From contig JARLHH010000084.1 in NCBI GenBank assembly GCA_031292335.1, positions 1 to 8,945 of the forward strand: DNA of 8,945 bases, given 5' to 3'. This document shows positions 1 through 8,803 of this stretch, piece by piece; the first letter of the stretch is position 1; each line of letters starts with the position of its first letter. Position numbers and translations under genes: made by a program. Under the pieces are notes generated by a model, which had not been told where the DNA came from, did not search any database, and saw only the letters and a program-made list of their open reading frames with translations. The DNA is from Candidatus Limnocylindrales bacterium. Its GTDB lineage: Bacteria; Chloroflexota; Limnocylindria; Limnocylindrales; CSP1-4.

Positions 1-272
1 GGCCGATCCTGCGCGAGCAGCTGCGCAGCGGCCGCTTCCTGGACGTGACGCTCGACGTGCCGCGCTTCCACGGCGACGGGCGGGCCGACTGGGACGTCCT
101 CGTCACGATCGTCTACCGGGATTGGGCCGCGATGGAGTCGCACGCCGAGGCGGAGATCGCCGCTCGCCTCTTCCCGGACCAGGCCGCCTACCGCGCCGAG
201 GAGCAGCGCCGCTTCGCGCTCCTGGACGCCCACTGGGACGTGCCGCTGGAGCCGGTCGCGCTGCCCGCCTGA
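1..272 (+). CDS. 3' end of a small protein of unknown function (partial)
   Basis: The reading frame is open from base 3 to the TGA at 270-272, giving the last 89 residues of a protein that begins outside the window. The visible part has a hydrophobic strand (DVLVTIVYRDW) followed by helical, charged sequence (AAMESHAEAEIAARLF, YRAEEQRRFALLDAHWDVPLEPV). There is no membrane segment in this part. A strand-then-helix pattern with a conserved-looking 'YRDW' and a terminal 'AHWDVP' would suit a small alpha/beta or dimeric-barrel-like protein, but I do not recognise the family and assign no function. Codon use (third-position G/C) supports a real gene. A GTG at 45 is not a credible start because the frame continues upstream with good coding character. 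The gene converges on galK, and a strong hairpin begins immediately after its stop. Confidence 0.75.
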   Translation, partial: PILREQLRSGRFLDVTLDVPRFHGDGRADWDVLVTIVYRDWAAMESHAEAEIAARLFPDQAAYRAEEQRRFALLDAHWDVPLEPVALPA

Positions 273-297
273 CACCCGGCCGGGGCGAGGCCGGGTG
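273..297 (+). terminator. Hairpin directly after the stop of the first gene
   Basis: CACCCGGCC (273-281) and GGCCGGGTG (289-297) form a perfect 9-bp stem around a 7-base loop. The stem starts on the base after the TGA stop. No T-tract follows, so it is not a classic intrinsic terminator, but U-less hairpins at gene ends are common in high-GC bacteria. As an inverted repeat it could also act on the minus strand for transcripts leaving galK. Confidence 0.5.
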
Positions 298-326
298 CAT
301 CCCGTCCGACCGCCGGGTCCACGGGC

Positions 327-360
327 GGGGCGCCGTCACCCGGAGGGGCGCCGTCACCCG
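327..360. repeat. 18-bp-period tandem repeat between convergent genes
   Basis: The 16-mer GGGGCGCCGTCACCCG occurs identically at 327-342 and 345-360, a period of 18 bp. It lies in the 104-bp spacer between two convergent genes and contains the palindrome GGCGCC in each copy. The spacer is otherwise non-coding. Its role is unknown; replication slippage, or a terminator or binding site, are both possible. Confidence 0.7.
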
Positions 361-378
361 ATGCCGCCCGATGGCATC
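360..378 (-). terminator. Small hairpin at the galK stop codon
   Basis: GATGCC (360-365) and GGCATC (373-378) are perfect 6-bp inverted repeats with a 7-base loop. On the minus strand the stem begins inside the TGA of galK. There is no T-tract. It is a plausible weak terminator or mRNA 3'-end structure for the galT-galK transcript, together with the larger hairpin further on at 273-297. Confidence 0.3.
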
Positions 379-1591
379 AGCCGGCGACGATTCCCGCCCC
401 GTCCACCGCGTCCACGGCGTAGACCCGCGGCTGGAGCCCGGTGCGCGCCCGGTACCGGGCGTCCACCGCCGTCCGGAGGTCGCTCACGGCGCCGCGCTCC
501 ACCAGGTTGATCGTGCAGCCGCCGAAGCCCGCGCCCGTCATCCGGGAGGCGGCCACACCCGGCACGGCGCTCGCGATCTCAACGAGCGCGTCGAGCTCCG
601 GCGAGACGACCTCGAAGTCGTCGCGCAACGACGCGTGGCTGGCCGCCCAGAGCCGCCCCAGCGCCGCGATGTCGCCCGTCGCGAGCGCCTCGATCGTGTC
701 CGCCACCCGCTCGTTCTCCGTGACGACGTGACGGCTGCGCCGGAAGGCATCGTCGCCGACGAGGTCGCGGATCCGCGGCAGCATGGCGGGCGTCACGTCC
801 CGGAGCGACTGAATGGCAGGATCCGAGGTCGCGAGCGCCGCCGCCGCGGCCTCGCACTGGGCCCGCCGGACGTTGTACTGCGAGGTCGTGAGGCTCCGCG
901 TCGAGCCGGTGTGGATCACGACCAGCGTGTGGGTGGCCAGCGGCAGCGCGATCGGGCGGAACTCGAGCGAGCGACAGTCGAGCAGGACCGCGTCGCCGGC
1001 GACGCCGCAGGCGCTCGCGAACTGGTCCATCAGGCCGCAGTTGACCCCGACGTAGGCGTTCTCGGCCCGCTGGCAGGTCCGGGCGAGCTCGATCGGTGCC
1101 ACGCCCCCGCCGGGCTCGTCCGCGAGCGCCCAGGCGGACGCCAGCTCCAGCGCGGCGGAGGACGAGAGCCCCGACGCGGTCGGCAGGGAGCTGACGATGA
1201 TCCCGCGCAGCCCTCGCGTCGCGATGCCCGCGTCGGCGAGCGCCCACGCGGTGCCGGCGACGTAATCGATCCAGGCGCCGCGCCGCGGCCCGATCGCGTC
1301 GAGGTCGAAGCCGGCACGCTCGCCGGTTCCGCCGCTGACCAGCTCCACGCGCCGGTCGTCGGTGGGCACGAACGCGATCCGGATCTCCAGGTCGATGGCG
1401 GCCGGGAGCACGAGGCCAAGGTTGTAGTCGGTGTGCTCGCCGATCAGGTTGACGCGCCCCGGCGCCCGGACGACCCGGATCGCGCCCGGGTCGGCTGCGG
1501 CCCGCGGCTCGACCGCGGCCAGGGCCCCGCGCATGGCGCCCGGCGCGAGAGCCGACCGCTCGATGGCGGCGGGGCGGGTGGACGTCGTCAC
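377..1591 (-). CDS. galK: Galactokinase
   Basis: This cytosolic GHMP-family kinase phosphorylates alpha-D-galactose to galactose-1-phosphate with ATP, the entry step of the Leloir pathway. With the GTG start at 1591 it has 404 residues. The galactokinase signature RAPGRVNLIGEHTDYN lies at about 42-57, with the catalytic Arg46. The GHMP ATP loop LPTASGLSSSA is at 136-146. CGLMDQFAS at 185-193 carries the catalytic base Asp189, followed by LDCRSLE. The C-terminal GHMP motif MTGAGFGGC is at 351-359. The GTG overlaps the galT stop by four bases (GTGA), which points to translational coupling. An in-frame ATG at 1534 (residue 20) would give a 385-residue protein whose GHMP motif sits nearer the usual distance from the N-terminus. 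Neither start has a clear ribosome-binding site. In the nucleotide-contact strand, TGSTRSLTTSQYN replaces the more usual 'SN' at its start, a conservative variation. Confidence 0.95.
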   Translation of the reverse strand: MTTSTRPAAIERSALAPGAMRGALAAVEPRAAADPGAIRVVRAPGRVNLIGEHTDYNLGLVLPAAIDLEIRIAFVPTDDRRVELVSGGTGERAGFDLDAIGPRRGAWIDYVAGTAWALADAGIATRGLRGIIVSSLPTASGLSSSAALELASAWALADEPGGGVAPIELARTCQRAENAYVGVNCGLMDQFASACGVAGDAVLLDCRSLEFRPIALPLATHTLVVIHTGSTRSLTTSQYNVRRAQCEAAAAALATSDPAIQSLRDVTPAMLPRIRDLVGDDAFRRSRHVVTENERVADTIEALATGDIAALGRLWAASHASLRDDFEVVSPELDALVEIASAVPGVAASRMTGAGFGGCTINLVERGAVSDLRTAVDARYRARTGLQPRVYAVDAVDGAGIVAG

Positions 1592-2739
1592 GGGCGGATG
1601 TCGACGGCGAAGCCCGGATGCGCCTCCCGCGGCACGAGCGGGATCGAGGCCAGCCGCTCCGCGCTCATCTCGGGGAGCGTGTCGTTGATGAAGAGCGCCG
1701 TGGCCGTCTCCACCGAGGCGCGGATCTTGGTCAGCTTCTCCGAGCGGTGCGGCGGGTAGAACTCGACGGCAAGGTGCCAGTCGTCGGCTCCCGCCGGCGC
1801 CTCGTGGACGATCAGCATGTAGGGCAGCTCGAAGCCGAAGAGGCCGTTGTAGCGGGCGACCACCCCGTGGAGCGCGTCCGCCAGCGAGCGAGCCTCGTCC
1901 GGCCGCAGGTCGGCCAGGCGGCGCAGGCCGTGGCGGATCGCCCGGACGTGAACCTCGAACGGCCAGCGCGGCGCGAAGGGGACGCCGATCGCCCAGTGCT
2001 CGTTGGTCGCGAGCAGGCGGGTCGAGCCGAGCTGCTCGGCGACCACCCCGCAGGTGAGGCACGTGCCGTGCGCGGCCCGGTGCTCCGCCAGGGCGGCCAC
2101 CCGCCGCTCGATGGTCGGCGGAAGGTGCCCGAAGGCGTAGATCTGGCCGTGCGGGTGCGAGAGCGTGGCCCCGATCTCGGCGCCCCGGTTCTCGAACGCC
2201 ATCACGAACGCATGGCGCGGATTGGCCCACAGCTCGCGCGTCCGATCCGTCCAGACGGCGATGACGCGCGCCGTCTCGGCCGGCGTCAGCGTCGCAAAGT
2301 TGCCCTCGTGGCGCTCCGTGAACATGACCACCTCGCATGCCCCGATCGACGGGGCATAGCGGGGATCGCGGGGATCGGGGACGGCCGGCGGGTCGGGCAC
2401 GAACGACGGGAAGCGGTTCTCGAAGACTGCCGCCTCGTAGCTGAAGGCGATCTCCGGGCCGCCCGGGCAGAGCGGGCAGCGGAAGCGCTCGGCCGGGCTG
2501 CCGGGCACCGTGCCGCTCCCGGTGGGGGCCGACGAGTGGGGGCGCACGTTGCGGGCGGGGCTGACGGCGATCCAGCTCGCGGTGAGCTCGTCCCGGCGCA
2601 TGTGGAGCGCGGTCGGCTCGGAGCGGGGCGCGTCGTCCGGCGGGGCGCCGCGGACCTCGCCGTAGACGTGGATGCGGCGGCCGTCCGGCAGCTCGAACGT
2701 CGTGCGCGGGAGCGGGATCGGGGCGGGGGACTCGGCCAT
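1588..2739 (-). CDS. galT: Galactose-1-phosphate uridylyltransferase
   Basis: This is a class I GalT of the HIT superfamily, 383 residues. It transfers UMP from UDP-glucose to galactose-1-phosphate, giving UDP-galactose and glucose-1-phosphate, in the cytosol. The zinc-site CPLCPG is at 88-93, FENRFPSF at 106-113, and FTERHEGNF at 140-148 carries the likely structural-metal histidine His144. The active-site HPHGQ is at 195-199; by homology with the E. coli enzyme His197 is the nucleophile that becomes uridylylated. A second CxxC (Cys227, Cys230) follows, and WHLAVEFYPPHRS at 321-333 is the C-terminal family motif. About 46 residues precede MRRDELTASWIAVSP, the point where short GalT proteins begin. 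This extension (LPDGRRIHVYGE) resembles that of actinobacterial GalT, which supports the ATG at 2739. A TACACT hexamer lies eight bases before that ATG. The gene leads galK, which it overlaps by four bases. Confidence 0.95.
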   Translation of the reverse strand: MAESPAPIPLPRTTFELPDGRRIHVYGEVRGAPPDDAPRSEPTALHMRRDELTASWIAVSPARNVRPHSSAPTGSGTVPGSPAERFRCPLCPGGPEIAFSYEAAVFENRFPSFVPDPPAVPDPRDPRYAPSIGACEVVMFTERHEGNFATLTPAETARVIAVWTDRTRELWANPRHAFVMAFENRGAEIGATLSHPHGQIYAFGHLPPTIERRVAALAEHRAAHGTCLTCGVVAEQLGSTRLLATNEHWAIGVPFAPRWPFEVHVRAIRHGLRRLADLRPDEARSLADALHGVVARYNGLFGFELPYMLIVHEAPAGADDWHLAVEFYPPHRSEKLTKIRASVETATALFINDTLPEMSAERLASIPLVPREAHPGFAVDIRP

Positions 2740-2747
2740 CGACCGTG

Positions 2748-2753
2748 AGTGTA
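2748..2753 (-). promoter_or_regulatory. Candidate -10 element of galT
   Basis: TACACT on the minus strand ends eight bases before the galT ATG, so transcription would start at or a base or two before the start codon. No Shine-Dalgarno sequence is present in the short gap (CACGGTCG). No good -35 hexamer is seen 16-18 bases upstream. The same hexamer, TACACT, precedes metH at almost the same distance. Confidence 0.5.
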
Positions 2754-2787
2754 CGGCGCTGGACAGGTGCCGCGGGTCGCCCGGGGT

Positions 2788-2803
2788 CCGGCGGGGTCGC
2801 CGG
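2788..2803 (-). terminator. GC-rich hairpin downstream of metH
   Basis: CCGGCG (2788-2793) and CGCCGG (2798-2803) form a perfect 6-bp stem with a 4-base loop about 43 bases past the metH stop. It has no T-tract, and GC-rich DNA yields such stems by chance, so this is a weak terminator candidate in the 106-bp spacer between metH and galT. Confidence 0.22.
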
Positions 2804-2807
2804 GTCG

Positions 2808-2845
2808 GCGCGTTCGGTCCGACGGTCGCGCGTTCGGTCCGGCGG

Positions 2846-2847
<2 letters not shown>
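2808..2847. repeat. 20-bp tandem duplication running into the metH stop codon
   Basis: Two abutting 20-bp units, 2808-2827 and 2828-2847, are identical except at one position (A2822 against G2842). Each contains GCGCGTTCGGTCCG. The second unit covers two bases of the metH stop codon (complement TCA at 2846-2848), so the duplication begins exactly at the 3' end of metH and extends into the spacer. It looks like a recent local duplication. Confidence 0.75.
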
Positions 2848-6535
<3,688 letters not shown>

Positions 6536-6541
6536 CAGCCG

Positions 6542-6547
6542 AGTGTA
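6542..6547 (-). promoter_or_regulatory. Candidate -10 element of metH (leaderless)
   Basis: TACACT on the minus strand ends six bases before the metH ATG (gap CGGCTG plus none of a Shine-Dalgarno). This is the spacing expected when transcription starts on the A of the ATG. No -35 match is seen at 16-18 bases. There is no room for a cobalamin or SAM riboswitch between this site and the stop of the upstream gene at 6601. Confidence 0.55.
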
Positions 6548-6563
6548 GCCCGCGCCAGCGGCA

Positions 6564-6599
6564 CCCGGCGCCGGGACCGTGACGGGGCCGCGATCGCGG
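6564..6599. other. Two perfect 12-bp palindromes between the 237-aa gene and metH
   Basis: CCCGGCGCCGGG (6564-6575) and CCGCGATCGCGG (6588-6599) are each perfect 12-bp palindromes in a 65-bp spacer. The second starts two bases past the stop codon of the upstream minus-strand gene. Both lie 17-52 bases upstream of the metH -10 candidate. They could be protein-binding sites for metH control or part of a terminator; GC-rich palindromes also arise by chance. Confidence 0.35.
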
Positions 6600-6600
6600 A

Positions 6601-7314
6601 TCAGTCCCGATCGAGACCCAGGTCCGCGGTCAGCGCATCGCCGGCGTCCCAGTCGGCGCCGTGCTCCTCGCGCATGCGATGCGCCTCTCGCCCGGCCCAC
6701 GCGGCGATCGCCGGGTGCGCGACGCGCAAGGCCTCCCGGTGGGCGTAGCGTCGCTGGAGCGCGGCCAGCATCGCCCCGTAGAGCGCCCGGGGCGCCATCG
6801 CCGCGATCCGCTGCTCCGCGCCGTCCTGGAAGTCGATCGGCACCTTCATCCGGGCGAAGAAGGCGCCGACCTCTCCGGTGAGCGGGTCCACCGACTGGCT
6901 GTGGCCGGTGGAGCGCACGATCGGCGCCGGCGACTCGAAGACGACGATCGTCGTGTCCGGGGCCACCGCCGCGACCATGACGTCGCCGCCGAAGGTGAGG
7001 AACGAGTTGAACGCCTCAACCCGGTCGACCGCGCGGATCGTGCCCCACGCGAAGGGCTCGGTGTGCGGTGTCGGCGTCGCCCGGGTGATCTCCGCCAGGT
7101 GCCCGCGCCCGCCGCTCGTCGTCCAGTGCTCGACCAGCTCCGTGTCGAAGTGCTCGAGGGTGGGCCGGCTGCGCAATGCCAGCAGGAGCTGGGCCGAGCC
7201 CGTCTCCTCGGGGTGGGAGCCGCCGACGACCAGGAACCCCAGGTGGGCCAGCTTCGCCGCCGCTTCTCGGAGCGCCGGGCCGCCGGCGACCAGATCCCCA
7301 GATGTGTTCGTCAT
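6601..7314 (-). CDS. Unrecognised soluble protein, 237 residues
   Basis: I do not recognise this family. The ATG at 7314 (MTNTSGDL) is preferred over an in-frame ATG at 7350, because a promoter-like CACACT lies seven bases before it and no ribosome-binding site serves either start. There is no signal peptide or membrane segment. The central part looks like an alpha/beta core with segments that appear constrained: PFAWGTIRAVDRVEAFNSF (about 87-105), GGDVMVAAVAPDTTIVVFESP (109-129), then STGHSQSVDPLTGEVGAFF (135-153) with VPIDFQDGAEQ after it. The C-terminal 70 residues look helical and rich in alanine, arginine and glutamate, with several histidines. The histidines and acidic residues could bind a metal, but no known motif is evident. 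The gene lies 65 bases upstream of metH on the same strand; metH has its own promoter-like element, so shared function is not implied. Confidence 0.85.
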   Translation of the reverse strand: MTNTSGDLVAGGPALREAAAKLAHLGFLVVGGSHPEETGSAQLLLALRSRPTLEHFDTELVEHWTTSGGRGHLAEITRATPTPHTEPFAWGTIRAVDRVEAFNSFLTFGGDVMVAAVAPDTTIVVFESPAPIVRSTGHSQSVDPLTGEVGAFFARMKVPIDFQDGAEQRIAAMAPRALYGAMLAALQRRYAHREALRVAHPAIAAWAGREAHRMREEHGADWDAGDALTADLGLDRD

Positions 7315-7321
7315 GGGAGCC

Positions 7322-7350
7322 AGTGTGGACCCGCCGGCATCTTGTGACAC
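7322..7350 (-). promoter_or_regulatory. Candidate promoter of the 237-aa protein gene
   Basis: On the minus strand GTGTCA (7350-7345) is followed after 17 bases by CACACT (7327-7322), which ends seven bases before the ATG at 7314. The -35 matches TTGACA at four of six positions. The -10 keeps the A2 and T6 positions that matter most, but has C for T at position 1. There is no Shine-Dalgarno in the gap, so the transcript would be leaderless. Confidence 0.45.
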
Positions 7351-7356
7351 GCGCCG

Positions 7357-7382
7357 GACCGGCCATTCCGCGCAGGCCGGTC
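7357..7382 (-). terminator. Hairpin downstream of the channel-like gene
   Basis: GACCGGCC (7357-7364) and GGCCGGTC (7375-7382) form a perfect 8-bp stem with a 10-base loop. It lies about 68 bases beyond the TAG stop of the channel-like gene and just before the promoter of the next gene, a fitting place for a terminator. No T-tract follows on either strand. The rest of the 135-bp spacer 7315-7449 shows no gene. Confidence 0.4.
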
Positions 7383-7449
7383 GGCCCGGATTGCGGGCCG
7401 CCGCGAGCGGGGCCGACGGGGCCGACGCGCCGGCGCGCCAACGCCCTCG

Positions 7450-8580
7450 CTAGGCGCTCGCTTCGATGGCATCCTGGCTCACGAGGCCCGGCTCGAGGTC
7501 GGCGGGAACCGGCTCCGTCTGCAGCATCATGCTCGGGTGCGGCACGCCGGGCTGGATCCACGGCGTCTGCGGGACGACCACCAGCTTCGCCACGCCGAGC
7601 AGGACCGCGTCGTAGTTCACGCGCCATCCCGCGAAGTCGCGCCAGCACTGGTCGCGGTCCTGCTTGAGAGCGATGCCGCTTTCGCGCAGTCGATCGCAGG
7701 CGGCGTCGAACTCGCGCCGCGGGATGCTGATCGGGTCGCCCTGCTTCGGGTTGGCCGGGTGCGGCAGCTCGAAGAAGTCGGCGATCGCGGTGAGCGCGAG
7801 GTACCCGGCCCGGATGCAGGTCTCGACCTGGGGGTTGCGCGGCTGGTCGAGCGTCGACGCGCGCGGGGCGGCCGCATCCAGCACCGCGCCGGCAGCGCTG
7901 ACCCACGATTGCTCTGCGCGCGGCGAGCGGAAGAACGCCAGCGCCGGCAGGGTCGTGTGGGTCTCCTCCAGCTCCGCGAACCAGCGTTCCCAGCGTTCCC
8001 AGATGCCGTCGAGCCGTTCCATGGCGCCGATGCCGTGGGCCAGCTCGAGCATGAAGACCGACGACGCGGGTGTCCCGGCGCGCACGGCGAGGAGGTTGAC
8101 CTCCGTCTCGCGTCGCGTGAAGTCGGCGTACATCGACGGAAGGTAGGCGATCAGCAGCGCCACGAGGATCAGGCCGAGCGCCGCCTCGGTGAACCCGAGC
8201 AGCGTCGTCGGCAGGTCCGGCGCAGCCTGGAAGCCGAGCGTGAGAAGGGCCGAGCCGCTCTCCCGGACCGCGACCTCCGGGCTCGCGCCGAGGCCGCAGT
8301 AGATCAGCGCGTAACCCCCGAGCAGCAGTATCAGGTTGATGGCAGGCAGGCTCAGCAGCGCCACCGGCGCGAAGTAGGCGAGGTATCGGTCCCGTCGCGC
8401 ATACGGGGCGCGCGGGCCGGCCACGAGGTTGAACAGGCGCCGGACGTTGTGGAAGACGATCTGGACGATGGCGTCGCGGGCCATCCGGGGCAGCACGAAC
8501 GTGCGGATCACGCTCCGGATCGTGAGCACGATCAGGAGCACGCCGGCGACGGCCGCCAGGAAGCGCGCGATAGGCTCCAC
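7450..8580 (-). CDS. Membrane protein with a potassium-channel-like pore region and altered filter
   Basis: The protein has 376 residues from the GTG at 8580. Hydrophobic segments lie at about 4-29 (ARFLAAVAGVLLIVLT), 69-97 (two stretches that may be one long or two short helices) and 126-149 (GFTEAALGLILVALLIAYLP). Between the last two, ESGSALLTLGFQAAPDLPTT (107-126) has the layout of a K+ channel pore helix and filter, but reads T-L-G-F-Q in place of T-V-G-Y-G-D. The remaining 225 residues are cytosolic and begin with SMYADFTRRETEVNLLAVRAGTP, followed by ELEETHTTLPALAFFRSP and SWVSAAGAVLDAAA, which look conserved. I infer a two-helix-pore channel relative, or a protein that kept the fold without K+ selectivity; substrate and gating are unknown. 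ATGs at 8670 and 8655 would add a hydrophilic, poorly coding stretch; a TGGTACCGT element six bases before the GTG argues for the shorter form. Confidence 0.8.
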   Translation of the reverse strand: MEPIARFLAAVAGVLLIVLTIRSVIRTFVLPRMARDAIVQIVFHNVRRLFNLVAGPRAPYARRDRYLAYFAPVALLSLPAINLILLLGGYALIYCGLGASPEVAVRESGSALLTLGFQAAPDLPTTLLGFTEAALGLILVALLIAYLPSMYADFTRRETEVNLLAVRAGTPASSVFMLELAHGIGAMERLDGIWERWERWFAELEETHTTLPALAFFRSPRAEQSWVSAAGAVLDAAAPRASTLDQPRNPQVETCIRAGYLALTAIADFFELPHPANPKQGDPISIPRREFDAACDRLRESGIALKQDRDQCWRDFAGWRVNYDAVLLGVAKLVVVPQTPWIQPGVPHPSMMLQTEPVPADLEPGLVSQDAIEASA

Positions 8581-8586
8581 GGCCGG

Positions 8587-8595
8587 ACGGTACCA
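8587..8595 (-). promoter_or_regulatory. Candidate extended -10 element of the channel-like gene
   Basis: TGGTACCGT on the minus strand fits the extended -10 pattern TGnTAnnnT. The hexamer ends six bases before the GTG at 8580, the leaderless spacing. No -35 match is seen 17 bases upstream, which an extended -10 can tolerate. The site helps decide the start codon, since a longer reading frame exists upstream. Confidence 0.5.
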
Positions 8596-8609
8596 TGCCT
8601 CCGGCACAG

Positions 8610-8622
8610 GCCCGCCGCGGGC
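8610..8622. promoter_or_regulatory. Inverted repeat at the -35 position of the channel-like gene
   Basis: GCCCGC (8610-8615), one central base, then GCGGGC (8617-8622) is a perfect inverted repeat. If transcription starts at 8580 it spans about -30 to -42, where a bound repressor would block RNA polymerase. The same arms recur at 8688-8702. It is a candidate operator; chance in GC-rich DNA is the alternative. Confidence 0.35.
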
Positions 8623-8648
8623 ACGAATCGCGGCCCTGAAGTACCCTC

Positions 8649-8677
8649 TTCCCATCGTGTCGCGGATCAACTAACGT
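8649..8677 (+). promoter_or_regulatory. Weak candidate promoter for the zinc-ribbon gene
   Basis: TTCCCA (8649-8654) and TAACGT (8672-8677) are separated by 17 bases on the plus strand. Each has only partial match to consensus (four of six, and the TAnnnT core). Transcription would begin near 8684 and give a leader of about 120 bases with two possible hairpins before the TTG start. I see no better candidate nearer the gene. Confidence 0.25.
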
Positions 8678-8687
8678 GCACGCGTAA

Positions 8688-8702
8688 GCCCGCACGGCGG
8701 GC
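8688..8702. promoter_or_regulatory. Second GCCCGC/GCGGGC inverted repeat
   Basis: GCCCGC (8688-8693), loop ACG, GCGGGC (8697-8702) repeats the arms of the element at 8610-8622 in the same intergenic region. It could be a second operator half of a looped pair, or an RNA hairpin near the 5' end of the zinc-ribbon leader. There is no T-tract on either side. Confidence 0.35.
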
Positions 8703-8744
8703 ACAGGAATTTCCGGCAGACACGATCGCTCCCACTCACGGACT

Positions 8745-8774
8745 CCCGCGAGACAGTCGGTCAAGGGTCGCGGG
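8745..8774 (+). other. Possible leader hairpin upstream of the zinc-ribbon gene
   Basis: CCCGCGA (8745-8751) and TCGCGGG (8768-8774) are perfect 7-bp inverted repeats around a 16-base loop. The stem ends 13 bases before the Shine-Dalgarno sequence at 8788. In a leader transcript it could affect ribosome access. Nothing else indicates a known riboswitch class. Confidence 0.3.
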
Positions 8775-8787
8775 CGCCGGCGAGCAC

Positions 8788-8794
8788 AGAGGAG
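8788..8794 (+). promoter_or_regulatory. Ribosome-binding site fixing the TTG start of the zinc-ribbon gene
   Basis: AGAGGAG lies nine bases before the TTG at 8804 and is the only clear Shine-Dalgarno sequence seen before a start in this window. It favours TTG 8804 over the in-frame ATG at 8822, which would remove the first six residues (starting YSDKV) just ahead of the first zinc-binding pair. Confidence 0.7.
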
Positions 8795-8803
8795 CGGTTT
8801 TCT

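Noticed and set aside
122..1759. A 545-codon plus-strand frame across galK
   Set aside because: Antisense shadow of galK with low-complexity, Arg/Gly/Pro-rich translation and no recognisable motif.
1592..2338. N-terminal extension of the galK open frame
   Set aside because: The frame is open for 249 codons upstream of galK only because it lies within galT in another frame; the galT frame carries the HPHGQ active site and CxxC motifs.
6536..6600. Cobalamin or SAM riboswitch before metH
   Set aside because: Only 65 bases separate the genes and the -10-like hexamer abuts the ATG, so there is no space for such a leader.
6536..6700. A metH start at 6700 adding 55 residues
   Set aside because: The added stretch is Arg/Gly-rich, overlaps the end of the upstream gene, and has no counterpart in MetH, whose homology begins at the ATG at 6535.
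7016..8764. A 582-codon minus-strand frame overlapping the channel-like gene and the 237-aa gene
   Set aside because: It is out of frame with both genes, very rich in Arg/Pro/Gly, and has no hydrophobic segments or motifs; the overlapping frame has clear membrane helices.
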